NCBI GenBank assembly: GCA_964243985.1
Contig: CAXTHJ010000029.1
Span: 1 to 33,156 of the forward strand
Length of the DNA stretch: 33,156 bases
Source of the DNA: CAIOYC01 sp964243985
GTDB lineage: Bacteria; Pseudomonadota; Alphaproteobacteria; Caulobacterales; Caulobacteraceae
Direction of reading: 5' to 3'
Shown: piece by piece, positions 1-8,016 of the stretch
Layout: each line of letters begins with the position of its first letter
Position numbering within the stretch: the first letter of the stretch is position 1
Notes under the pieces: generated by a model
Told to the model about the DNA's origin: nothing
The model's input: only the letters and a program-made list of their open reading frames with translations
Databases searched by the model: none
Program-made: the position numbers and the translations under genes

Positions 1-23
1 TACAAGGCCGGGGACGGCGGCCG

Positions 24-413
24 TTACCTGGAGTTCTCGGTGACGATGCGCTGCACTGAAGGCGAGAGCGGCATGGTGGGAGCGGGGGCGGGAGCGGCCG
101 CTGCGGCTGGCGCCGGCTCGGCTGCGGGTTTGGGCGCTTGCTCTGCGGCCGGAACAGGCGCGGCGGGGGCAGGCTGGGCGCCGGCGGCGCCGATCGAGCC
201 GAGCTTCTGGCCGGGAACGACGGTGTCTCCCTCTTGCGCCGCAATGGTCAGGACGCCGTCCTCGGGCGCGACCACTTCCAGGGACACTTTGTCGGTTTCC
301 AGTTCGATCAGGAGTTCGTCCCGCTTCACAGGATCGCCGCTCTTTTTGGACCACTTGGCGACGGTCGCCTCGGTTACGGATTCGCCGAGGGCGGGGGTCA
401 GGATATCGGCCAT
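24..413 (-). CDS. sucB: Dihydrolipoamide succinyltransferase (E2 of 2-oxoglutarate dehydrogenase), N-terminal part only
   Basis: E2 component of the 2-oxoglutarate dehydrogenase complex; it carries the lipoyl arm that moves the succinyl group to CoA. Visible here are a complete lipoyl domain (about residues 2-76, with lipoyl-lysine K42 in the ETDKVSLEV motif), a long Ala/Pro linker (about 77-115) and the first residues of the peripheral subunit-binding domain (SVQRIVTEN). The frame then meets a TAA at 24-26, so the rest of the binding domain and the whole acyltransferase domain are missing. A full E2 is about 400-500 residues. The gene follows sucA with a 45-bp gap in the same direction, as expected for a sucAB operon. 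The abrupt end lies 24 bp from the window edge and could be a sequence or assembly fault rather than a true truncation. The identity of the N-terminal part is certain; the end is not. Confidence 0.88.
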   Translation of the reverse strand: MADILTPALGESVTEATVAKWSKKSGDPVKRDELLIELETDKVSLEVVAPEDGVLTIAAQEGDTVVPGQKLGSIGAAGAQPAPAAPVPAAEQAPKPAAEPAPAAAAAPAPAPTMPLSPSVQRIVTENSR

Positions 414-458
414 TTGGGTTCCGGGTGTCTCTAAAAGCGGTGCGGTCTGAGGTTCGGC

Positions 459-3425
459 TTACGCCAGCGCCTCGGCGAGGAAGGTTTGCAGCTCTTTTTG
501 GTGGCGGCTCATCAGGCCCGCCGCCGTCGACGCAGAGGCCGGGCGGCCGACGTAGCGGGCGCGCTTCATCTGCGTTTCCGAGCGCTCCAGCGTCAGCTCG
601 ATCCAGGGATCGACGAAGGTCCAGGCGCCCATGTTCTTGGGCTCTTCCTGGCACCAGATCAGCTCGGCGTTGGGGAAGCGGCCCAACTCCTTGCGCATGG
701 ACTGCATTGGCCAGGGGTAGAACTGCTCCAGCCGCAAGAGATAAATGTCGTCCCGGCCGACCTTTTCGCGGGCGTCGAGCAGGTCGTAGTAGACCTTGCC
801 GGAGCAAAGCACGACCTTCTTGATCTCGCCATCCGGCTTCACGGTCAGGCCGGCGCGGTCGGGGTGGGTTTGGCCATCGTCGTGCAGCAGGCGGTGGAAA
901 GTGGAGCCTTCCGCCAAATCGCTCAGGCTAGAGACCGCCTTCTTGTGACGGAGCAGGCTCTTGGGCGTCATCAGGATCAGCGGCTTCCTAAACGGCCTGT
1001 GGATCTGGCGACGCAGGATGTGGAAGTAGTTGGCCGGGGTGGAGCAGTTGGCCACCTGAAGGTTGTCCTCGGCGCACTGTTGAAGGTAGCGTTCCAGGCG
1101 GGCCGAGGAGTGCTCCGGTCCCTGGCCCTCATAGCCGTGGGGGAGCAGCATGACGAGGCCGGACATCCGCAGCCACTTGCGTTCAGCCGAGGAGATGAAC
1201 TGGTCCACCACCACCTGAGCGCCGTTGGCGAAGTCGCCGAATTGGGCCTCCCACAGGGTCAAGGTGGACGGATCGGCGGTGGAGTAGCCGTACTCGAACC
1301 CGAGCACCGCCTCTTCCGACAGCGCCGAGTCGATCACCTCGTAGTAGGCCTGACCGTCCCGCAGGTGGTTCAGCGGGATGTAGCGCTCCTCCGTGGTCTG
1401 ATCGATGATGGCCGAGTGGCGCTGGGTGAAGGTGCCGCGCACGCTGTCCTGGCCCGAAAGGCGGATCGGCCAGCCTTCGTCCAAGAGGCTGGCGAAGGCC
1501 AGATGCTCGGCCGTGCCCCAGTCAAGGCCTTCGCCCGCATCCACCGCGTTACGGCGACTGTCCAATAGGCGCTGCACCGTCTTGTGCACGTCGATCCGCT
1601 CAGGGACGGCGGTGATCTGATGGCCGAGGTCCTTCAGCTTCTGCATCGGCACGCCGGTGTCGCCGCGCACCGATTCCTTGCCGGGCTTATCCAGGGTGGA
1701 CCATTTGCCTTCCATCCAGTCAGCCTTGTCGGCCTTATAGGTCTTGCCGGCCTCGAACTCGGCGTCGAGGAAGGTCTGGAAGTCGGCGACCCAGCCGTCC
1801 ACCTCCTCCTGCGTGGCCATTCCCTGTTCGATCAAGGCCTTGGCGTAGAGTTCGCGGGTGGAGGGATGATCCTTGATGATCTTGTACATCAAGGGCTGGG
1901 TCATGGTGGGATCGTCGCCTTCGTTGTGGCCGAAGCGGCGATAGCAGAACATGTCGATCACCACGTCCTTGCCGAACTCCTGGCGGTACTCGGTGGCGAC
2001 TTTGGTGGCGAAGACCACAGCTTCGGGATCGTCGCCGTTGGCGTGCAGGATCGGCGCCTGCACCATCAAGGCTACGTCGGACGGATAGGGCGAGGACCGC
2101 GAATTACGCGGCGAGGTGGTGAAGCCGATCTGGTTGTTGACGATGATGTGCATCGTCCCGCCGGTCTTGTAGCCCTTCAGTTCGGAGAGGGCGAAACACT
2201 CGGCCACCACCCCCTGGCCGGCGAAGGCGGCGTCGCCGTGCATCAGCAGCGGCATGACCTTGCCGCGGGAGCAGTCCTGTTCGTTTTCGCGCACGTCGAA
2301 GGTCTGCTTGGCCCGCGCCTTGCCGATCACCACCGGATTGACGATCTCCAGGTGAGAGGGATTGGCGGCGAGCGACAGGTGGACCCTGGTCCCGTCGAAG
2401 GTGCGCTCCGACGAGAAGCCCAGGTGGTACTTCACGTCCCCCGAGCCCTCGATGTCCGACGGCAGGGACGAGCCCCCCTGGAATTCGTGGAAGATCACCT
2501 TATAGGGCTTGCCCATCACCGCGGCGAGCACGTTCAGCCGGCCCCGGTGCGGCATCCCCATCACCACTTCGTCGACGCCCAGGGCGCCGCCGCGCTTGAT
2601 GATCTGCTCAAGCGCCGGCACCAGCGCCTCGGCGCCATCGAGCCCGAACCGCTTGGTGCCGGGGAAGCGCTTGTGCAGGTAGCGCTCGAACCCTTCGGCC
2701 TCGATCAGCTTCTTCAGGATGGCGACCTTGCCCTCCTTGGTGAAGGCGATCTCCTTGTCCTTGCCTTCGATGCGCTCCTGAATCCACGCTTTCTCCTGCG
2801 GATTGGAGATGTGCATGTACTGCACGCCCACGTTGCCGCAGTAGGTGCGGCGGACGATCTCCAGTATTTCGCGCAGCGTGGCCGTCTCCAGTCCCAGCAC
2901 GAAGTCCAGGAAGATCGGGCGGTCGTAATCGCTTTCGACGAAGCCGTAGTTGGCCGGATCAAGCTCGGCGTTGTCGCTCTTGGGCTCGATGCCGAGGGGA
3001 TCGAGATTGGCCTGCAGGTGGCCGCGGATGCGGAAGGCGCGGATCATCATGATCGCGCGCACCGAATCCACTGTCGCGGCATGGACATCTTCGGGAGAGG
3101 CTTCGGGCGCCTTGGCGGCGATGGTTTTGGTCAGCTTGGCTTCCAGCGCGGGCCATAGGCCGTCCAGCGCAGACAGCCACTCGGTGCGGGGCGCCGAAGT
3201 GATCGGGCGGGACCAGGCGAGCTTGGCCGCCTCCGCCTTGATGGCGTCCGCGCCCTCGTGCAGGCTTTGGAAATAGGCGCGCCAGGAGGGATCGACCGAC
3301 CCCGGATCGGCGGCGAACCGCGCATAGAGGTCCTCCACGAAGGCGGCATTGCCGCCGTAGAGGAACGAGGTCTCGTTCATCACCTGAGTGCGAGAAATGT
3401 CTCGAAGATTTGCGTCGTCCGCCAT
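459..3425 (-). CDS. sucA: 2-oxoglutarate dehydrogenase E1 component
   Basis: Thiamine-diphosphate-dependent E1 subunit that decarboxylates 2-oxoglutarate and succinylates the lipoyl group of SucB; cytoplasmic, TCA cycle. At 988 residues it has the usual alphaproteobacterial length. The short N-terminal E2-binding segment (SFLYGGNAAFVEDLY, from about residue 20) is present. Active-site and cofactor motifs follow in order: GMPHRGRLNVL (290-300), the YHLG segment (333 on) with NPSHLE (355-360), GDAAFAGQG (397-405), NNQIGFTT (430-437) and FGHNEGDDP (498-506). The transketolase-like pyrimidine-binding region and C-terminal domain fill the rest. The ATG at 3423-3425 gives the expected N-terminus. 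It lies 80 bp downstream of sucD and 45 bp upstream of sucB, all on the minus strand, so the three are probably co-transcribed. An AT-rich TATATA patch in the sucD-sucA gap might be an extra -10 element, but this is weak. The frame is intact. Confidence 0.98.
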   Translation of the reverse strand: MADDANLRDISRTQVMNETSFLYGGNAAFVEDLYARFAADPGSVDPSWRAYFQSLHEGADAIKAEAAKLAWSRPITSAPRTEWLSALDGLWPALEAKLTKTIAAKAPEASPEDVHAATVDSVRAIMMIRAFRIRGHLQANLDPLGIEPKSDNAELDPANYGFVESDYDRPIFLDFVLGLETATLREILEIVRRTYCGNVGVQYMHISNPQEKAWIQERIEGKDKEIAFTKEGKVAILKKLIEAEGFERYLHKRFPGTKRFGLDGAEALVPALEQIIKRGGALGVDEVVMGMPHRGRLNVLAAVMGKPYKVIFHEFQGGSSLPSDIEGSGDVKYHLGFSSERTFDGTRVHLSLAANPSHLEIVNPVVIGKARAKQTFDVRENEQDCSRGKVMPLLMHGDAAFAGQGVVAECFALSELKGYKTGGTMHIIVNNQIGFTTSPRNSRSSPYPSDVALMVQAPILHANGDDPEAVVFATKVATEYRQEFGKDVVIDMFCYRRFGHNEGDDPTMTQPLMYKIIKDHPSTRELYAKALIEQGMATQEEVDGWVADFQTFLDAEFEAGKTYKADKADWMEGKWSTLDKPGKESVRGDTGVPMQKLKDLGHQITAVPERIDVHKTVQRLLDSRRNAVDAGEGLDWGTAEHLAFASLLDEGWPIRLSGQDSVRGTFTQRHSAIIDQTTEERYIPLNHLRDGQAYYEVIDSALSEEAVLGFEYGYSTADPSTLTLWEAQFGDFANGAQVVVDQFISSAERKWLRMSGLVMLLPHGYEGQGPEHSSARLERYLQQCAEDNLQVANCSTPANYFHILRRQIHRPFRKPLILMTPKSLLRHKKAVSSLSDLAEGSTFHRLLHDDGQTHPDRAGLTVKPDGEIKKVVLCSGKVYYDLLDAREKVGRDDIYLLRLEQFYPWPMQSMRKELGRFPNAELIWCQEEPKNMGAWTFVDPWIELTLERSETQMKRARYVGRPASASTAAGLMSRHQKELQTFLAEALA

Positions 3426-3505
3426 GACCCATCTGTCCCCGGCGGTGGGCGCGAGGTCGTGGGACGCGGGCGCGGCAGGCCGCCGTTTCAGTTATATAGT
3501 ACGCC

Positions 3506-4384
3506 TCAAGCGCCGTTCAGCACCTTAAGCAAGGTTTCACCCAAGGCCGCGGGCGAAGGGGAGACTCGGATGCCCGCGCTCTCCATCGCCTCGATCTTGT
3601 CCTCCGCGCCGCCCTTACCGCCTGAAATGATGGCGCCAGCGTGGCCCATGCGACGTCCTGGCGGCGCCGTGCGGCCGGCGATGAACCCGGCCATGGGCTT
3701 CTTTACCTTGGAATGCTTAATGAACTCGGCAGCATCCTCTTCAGCGGAACCGCCGATCTCGCCGATCATGATGATCGACTTGGTCGCCTCGTCCGCCAGG
3801 AACATCTCCAGGATGTCGATGAACTCTGTGCCCTTCACCGGATCACCGCCGATGCCGACCGCCGTGGTCTGGCCGAGCCCGGCGTTAGTGGTCTGGAACA
3901 CCGCTTCGTAGGTGAGCGTGCCGGAGCGGGAGACCACGCCCACCGAGCCTTCGGAAAAGATGTTGCCCGGCATGATGCCGATCTTGCATTGGTTGGGGGT
4001 CAGGACGCCCGGGCAGTTGGGCCCGATCAGACGGGACTTCGAGCCGTCCAGCGCGCGGCGCACCTTGATCATATCCTCCACCGGTATGCCCTCGGTGATG
4101 CAGATGATCAGCTCGACCTCGGCGTCGATGGCTTCAAGGATCGAGTCTGCGGCAAAGGGAGGTGGGACGTAGATGGCGCTGGCCGTGGCGCCGGTCTTGG
4201 CGACGGCTTCATGCACGGAATTGAACACCGGCAGGCCCACATGGGTCTGGCCGCCTTTGCCGGGGGTGACGCCGCCGACCATCTTTGTGCCGTAGGCGAT
4301 GGCCTGCTCGGTGTGGAAGGTGCCTTGCGCGCCGGTGACGCCCTGACAAATGACCTTGGTGTTCTTGTCGATCAGGATGGACAT
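3506..4384 (-). CDS. sucD: Succinyl-CoA synthetase (succinate-CoA ligase) alpha subunit
   Basis: Alpha subunit of succinyl-CoA synthetase, which makes ATP or GTP from succinyl-CoA in the TCA cycle. It is 292 residues, the normal size. The N-terminal CoA-binding Rossmann domain is recognisable (VICQGVTGAQGTFHTEQAI, from residue 11). The phosphorylated active-site histidine is H248 in GRRMGHAGAI. The GPNCPG motif (121-126) and the SRSGTLTYE segment (152-160) are also typical. The ATG at 4382-4384 is the natural start, with only a weak ribosome-binding site. In most proteobacteria sucC and sucD are adjacent or overlapping; here the partner sucC ends about 1.5 kb upstream, with two unrelated genes between. 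sucA follows 80 bp downstream. Confidence 0.98.
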   Translation of the reverse strand: MSILIDKNTKVICQGVTGAQGTFHTEQAIAYGTKMVGGVTPGKGGQTHVGLPVFNSVHEAVAKTGATASAIYVPPPFAADSILEAIDAEVELIICITEGIPVEDMIKVRRALDGSKSRLIGPNCPGVLTPNQCKIGIMPGNIFSEGSVGVVSRSGTLTYEAVFQTTNAGLGQTTAVGIGGDPVKGTEFIDILEMFLADEATKSIIMIGEIGGSAEEDAAEFIKHSKVKKPMAGFIAGRTAPPGRRMGHAGAIISGGKGGAEDKIEAMESAGIRVSPSPAALGETLLKVLNGA

Positions 4385-4480
4385 GCGGCTCAGTGGACCC
4401 CGGCGTTAATTCCGCGCCGTGATAGGACACCTTGCCCGCCGAGGGAACCCGTTAGGGCGGCTATCGGCGCAAGATTTGGC

Positions 4481-5200
4481 TCAATGAGCCTTCTTTGATG
4501 GCGCGGCGGCGCGGGCTTTTTCGATCAGGACCAGTTCGGCGGCGTATTTGCGCAAGGTAGGGGCGATCTCAATCGCTTCGTTCTCGGCGGCGTCCACGGC
4601 GGACGAAACGTCCACATTGGATGGGGCGACGATCTGGCCCGTGTCAGGGTCCACATGGGCGGTGGATAATCCGGCGCGGCCCCGCTCGGATTCGGGATTG
4701 AAGCGCGCCAACGCCTCGACATTGCGAGCATAGAGCGAGGCGGCGTCCACTTCGCTGGCGCAGACGTCGGCGAGGAGGAGGTCAACCGCCAGCTTGGGGC
4801 TCGGCTCCGCACGACTCACCCGTTCGACATTGACCCGCAGGCACTGCTCGGCGCGCACCATCACCGGCGGTTCGGGTGGACCTTGGACCGCGGCTGCGGC
4901 GGGAACGGCGGCGACCGTGGCCGTCGCGGCGGGAGCGGCTGCGGCAGGCGCGGTCGCCTGGGCGCCGCCCACAGGAACGGCGTAGGCGGTCTGCGGCGCA
5001 GCGCCTGGCGCGGACATCTGCACGGACCCTGACGGTGATGCGGTCCCGGCTGGCGCGGGCGTGGTGTCCGGCGTCACCACGGGGCTGTTGTTAGACGTCG
5101 CCGCCGCCGTCGCCTTCTTGGGTTTCGCCACCGCCGACGGCGAGGCGACCGCCAGAAGCAGCAGAACGGACAAGCTCGCAGTGCAAAAAGGCCGGATCAT
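4481..5200 (-). CDS. Exported Ala/Pro-rich protein of unknown function
   Basis: Not recognised. The N-terminus is a clear Sec signal peptide (MIRPF followed by a leucine-rich core, then SAVAKP as the probable cleavage region). A low-complexity Ala/Pro/Thr linker spans about residues 30-115. The C-terminal half (about 120-239) looks folded and mostly helical, with two cysteines (in EQCLRV and ADVCAS) that could form a disulphide in the periplasm. The ATG at 5198-5200 was chosen; a GTG three codons upstream (5207-5209) is the alternative, and neither has a strong ribosome-binding site. It sits between a broken Uma2-type gene and sucD on the same strand, with 96 bp before sucD. Codon use and GC match the neighbours, so it is probably a native gene. 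Nothing in the sequence ties it to the TCA cycle. Confidence 0.75.
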   Translation of the reverse strand: MIRPFCTASLSVLLLLAVASPSAVAKPKKATAAATSNNSPVVTPDTTPAPAGTASPSGSVQMSAPGAAPQTAYAVPVGGAQATAPAAAAPAATATVAAVPAAAAVQGPPEPPVMVRAEQCLRVNVERVSRAEPSPKLAVDLLLADVCASEVDAASLYARNVEALARFNPESERGRAGLSTAHVDPDTGQIVAPSNVDVSSAVDAAENEAIEIAPTLRKYAAELVLIEKARAAAPSKKAH

Positions 5201-5285
5201 CGCATCCACAACGCAGAGGCGGCCGATAAGCGCCGCTGATCGTGGCGAGATTACAAGTCGCTAGATGAACGACCGATGAGCAGGC

Positions 5286-5881
5286 TCAACCCAGCTGATC
5301 GAGCCGCAGGACAAGATTTGGAATCAGCAAGGCATCGATCCCCTCATGCGCAGCGAACCGCTTGCGAAAGCCATAGCCGGAGTCAGCGGGATCGCGGTGA
5401 ACGTGGATTTCCCGCTGCTCTAAGTCGATGACCCAATAGTCGCGGACGCCATGCCGGGCATAGAGCGCCGCCTCCCAGCCTAGATCGCGGCGCCTGGACG
5501 AATCGGCCTGCTCTATCACCAGGAGGGTTTGTCCGCCTCTCAGCTCCGCCATCGGGTAGGGACGTCGAAGAAACGCACCATCAGGACTCGGCGCATTAAA
5601 GTCCGAAAGAACGAGCGTCGAACTCGGCACGACGCAGAAATCCTTGGACTCAAGGTACGACAGAGCCAAAAACCGAGGTCGCTGCTGAGCTTTTTATGGC
5701 GGTCGCCGTCAGACGGCGTCTCGATCAGCTCCCCTTCGATCAGCTCTTCCCGCGCGCCTTCTTCTAGGACGCCTACGGTGAACATGGCGTACATATCTTG
5801 CACGCTGAACCGATGAGGCCTTAATTCGCCGCCTCGATTAAAGGCGTCATTATGCTCGATGGTGCGGGTGATCGCATTCAT
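5286..5881 (-). pseudogene. Uma2 family (DUF820) PD-(D/E)XK nuclease-like protein, frameshifted
   Basis: Two minus-strand frames together make one Uma2-type protein. The first (5881 to about 5675) gives the N-terminal part (FSVQDMYAMFTVGVLEEGAREELIEGE is the classic DUF820 entry). The second (about 5672 to 5286) gives the nuclease-fold core (SPDGAFLRR, LLVIEQADSS, YARHGVRDYWVIDLE). The frame changes at a run of five A on the plus strand (5668-5672). With six instead of five, the text would read through as DLGFLALSYLE and give a normal protein of about 198 residues. This is either a real homopolymer mutation or a sequencing error. The usual catalytic lysine, normally just before LPLYA, appears to be glutamate here (GWEAALYA), so the protein may be inactive as a nuclease even if the frame is restored. 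Members are common, often multicopy, and mostly of unknown function. Confidence 0.8.
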
Positions 5882-5920
5882 GACGTCACCTTAGCATATT
5901 GGGCGGGGGCGGAAAACCGA

Positions 5921-7138
5921 TCAGGCCGCGAGCGCCTTGACCGCCTTGACGATCTTCTCGGCGGCGTCCGCCAGATCGTTGGCTGGGGTGATCGCCAACC
6001 CTGAAGCATTCAGGATGTCCTTGCCCTGCTGCACGTTGGTGCCTTCCAGGCGCACCACGAGCGGCACCTTCAGGCCTACCTCCTTCACCGCCGCCACCAC
6101 GCCTTCGGCGATGATGTCGCAGCGCATGATGCCGCCGAAGATGTTGACCAGGATGCCCTTCACGTTGGGATCGGAGGTGATGATCTTGAACGCCGCCGTC
6201 ACCTTTTCCTTGCTGGCGCCGCCGCCCACGTCAAGGAAGTTGGCGGGCTCGGAGCCATAGAGCTTGATGATGTCCATGGTGGCCATGGCCAGGCCCGCGC
6301 CGTTCACCATGCAGCCGATCTCGCCGTCGAGGGTGATGTAGGAGAGGTCGTATTTCGACGCCTCGATCTCCTTCGCATCCTCCTCGCTCATGTCGCGCAG
6401 GGCCACGATCTTGGGATGGCGGTAGAGGGCGTTGGAATCGAACGAGACCTTGGCGTCGAGTACGCGCAGCTCCGCCGCCGCGCCCTCCGCAGCCTCGGTG
6501 ATGATGAGCGGATTGATCTCCAGCATGGCCATGTCGGTGGCCACAAAGGCGGTGTAGAGCTGGGTCAGGAGCTTGGTCCCCTGCTTGGCGAGATCGCCGT
6601 CGAGGTTCAGCGCCGCGGCCAGCGCCCGACCGTGGTGCGGGAAGACGCCGGTGGCCGGGTCGATCTGGATGGTGATGATTTTCTCAGGCGTGGAGTGGGC
6701 CACTTCCTCGATGTCCATGCCGCCTTCGGTGGAGGCGACCACCGCCACCCACGAGGTCTCGCGGTCCACCAGCAGGGACAGGTAAAGCTCCTTTTTGATG
6801 TCGGACGCTTCTTCAATGTAGAGGCGGTTCACCTGCTTGCCGTGGAGGCCGGTCTGAGCCGTCACCAGCACGCGGCCAAGCATCTCCTTGGCGTTTTCGA
6901 AGACCTCGTCGGCACTTTTAGCCAGGCGCACGCCGCCCTTGGCGTCCGGGCCGAGGCCTTCGAACTTGCCCTTGCCGCGCCCGCCGGCATGGATCTGGCT
7001 TTTCACCACGAACAGTTTGGAGCCCATCTCCACCGCCGCCGCCTTGGCCTCCTCGGGGGTATAGACCGCCGTCCCGCGCGAAACCGGAACGCCGAATTCC
7101 TTCAGGACGGCCTTGGCTTGATGCTCGTGGATGTTCAT
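5921..7138 (-). CDS. sucC: Succinyl-CoA synthetase (ADP-forming) beta subunit
   Basis: Beta subunit of succinyl-CoA synthetase, with the ATP-grasp domain that binds the nucleotide and the C-terminal domain that binds succinate. It is 405 residues, slightly longer than the usual 385-400. The N-terminus MNIHEHQAK is diagnostic. Other family blocks are INPLII in the ATP-grasp domain, CMVNGAGLAMATMD, FLDVGGGASKEKV, NIFGGIMRCD and VRLEGTNVQQGK. The ATG at 7136-7138 has a strong ribosome-binding site, AAGGAG (complement of 7144-7149), 5 nt upstream. It is the first gene of the minus-strand suc group; its partner sucD begins about 1.5 kb downstream. The divergent gene at 7353 shares the 214-bp intergenic region. 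Confidence 0.98.
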   Translation of the reverse strand: MNIHEHQAKAVLKEFGVPVSRGTAVYTPEEAKAAAVEMGSKLFVVKSQIHAGGRGKGKFEGLGPDAKGGVRLAKSADEVFENAKEMLGRVLVTAQTGLHGKQVNRLYIEEASDIKKELYLSLLVDRETSWVAVVASTEGGMDIEEVAHSTPEKIITIQIDPATGVFPHHGRALAAALNLDGDLAKQGTKLLTQLYTAFVATDMAMLEINPLIITEAAEGAAAELRVLDAKVSFDSNALYRHPKIVALRDMSEEDAKEIEASKYDLSYITLDGEIGCMVNGAGLAMATMDIIKLYGSEPANFLDVGGGASKEKVTAAFKIITSDPNVKGILVNIFGGIMRCDIIAEGVVAAVKEVGLKVPLVVRLEGTNVQQGKDILNASGLAITPANDLADAAEKIVKAVKALAA

Positions 7139-7352
7139 CGGGGCTCCTTGGGGGCGTTTGACTGGCGTGGTTAGCCTCGCCGTTTACCGGCAGGGGCGGG
7201 GCCGTGCAACCGCACGCACGGTTTCATTCGCGATACGGTCCTTAACAAAGGCGAAGCGCCCCGAGTTCGCCCAGATCTTGCATCGTGAAGTCCAACGCCG
7301 AGTGCGCAACGCGCGACCGGAACCCTCGCGGGGCGAGAAAGGATCAAAGACG

Positions 7353-7946
7353 ATGCAGGTATCCAGCGCTTCCACCCAGCCGGCTTGGCTTCAGGCCTTG
7401 CAACAGGACATGAGCCAGATCGAGTCCATGTTCGGCCAGACCACCTCCGCCACCTCGGCAACATCTACCGATGGGCAAGACTCCACCTCCCAAACGGCCG
7501 ATTCCACCAGCCTGACCGGGGGCGCCGGATCATCAACCACCATTTCAACCTTGCAATCCCCGGCGGATACCTTCGCCAGCACAACGCTCAGCGCTCTGAT
7601 CTCAGCGCAAGAGAATTCGGCGTCCGGTCAAGCCAATTCTTCGGCGTTATCGACCTCCAGCACGGACTCATCCCTGGCCAATGCCTCCTCGCAGGTCGAC
7701 ACCAACGGAGACGGCGAGATCAGCCCGTCCGATCTGACCACCGCCCCGCAGGGCCTGGATCAAAGCACGCAGTCCGGTGGAACTGGCGGCGTCCACCACG
7801 GCCACCATCATCACGGCGGGCCGCCGCCGTCTGGTCCTACAACCGCGACTAATGATACCTCGACCACGGACGCGCTCGGCGTGTCGGCTACGATGTCGGC
7901 GTCGGACAGCACGACTGCGACCACCAAGGCAGCCGCGACGAGTTAA
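7353..7946 (+). CDS. Ser/Thr-rich EF-hand protein with a histidine cluster
   Basis: Not assigned to a characterised protein. From the ATG at 7353 (AAAGGA ribosome-binding site at 7338-7343) it is 197 residues. The N-terminus (WLQALQQDMSQIESMF, residues 12-27) could be an amphipathic helix; there is no signal peptide or membrane segment. Most of the protein is low-complexity Ser/Thr/Ala/Gln. One EF-hand calcium loop is clear: residues 116-127, DTNGDGEISPSD, with ligands at positions 1, 3, 5 and 12 (Asp at the twelfth in place of the usual Glu). A histidine cluster (H148, H149 and H151-H154), followed by Gly/Pro residues, could bind transition metals. Similar EF-hand proteins of unknown role occur in Caulobacterales. 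It faces away from sucC and is followed by an intergenic palindrome. Confidence 0.75.
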   Translation: MQVSSASTQPAWLQALQQDMSQIESMFGQTTSATSATSTDGQDSTSQTADSTSLTGGAGSSTTISTLQSPADTFASTTLSALISAQENSASGQANSSALSTSSTDSSLANASSQVDTNGDGEISPSDLTTAPQGLDQSTQSGGTGGVHHGHHHHGGPPPSGPTTATNDTSTTDALGVSATMSASDSTTATTKAAATS

Positions 7947-7956
7947 ACTCCACCTC

Positions 7957-7998
7957 AGTCATTCTTGGGGGCCGCAAAGCGGCGGCCCGTGGATGACT
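7957..7998. repeat. Intergenic palindromic repeat, copy A
   Basis: The outer arms AGTCAT (7957-7962) and ATGACT (7993-7998) enclose an inner 7-bp stem GGGCCGC (7969-7975) / GCGGCCC (7982-7988). It lies between the stop of the EF-hand gene and the stop of metW, so it could act as a bidirectional terminator-like hairpin, though it has no T run. It shares the GTCAT(T/C)CT entry and CCGCAAAGCGG core with the copy at 22853-22899. Confidence 0.65.
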
Positions 7999-8016
7999 AG
8001 CTGAGAGGGGAGCAAT

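Noticed and set aside
486..3158. Two long plus-strand open frames antisense to sucA (486-1568 and 1584-3158)
   Set aside because: They mirror the sucA codon pattern in GC-rich DNA, are rich in His, Gly and Val with no domain, and sucA is intact and certain.
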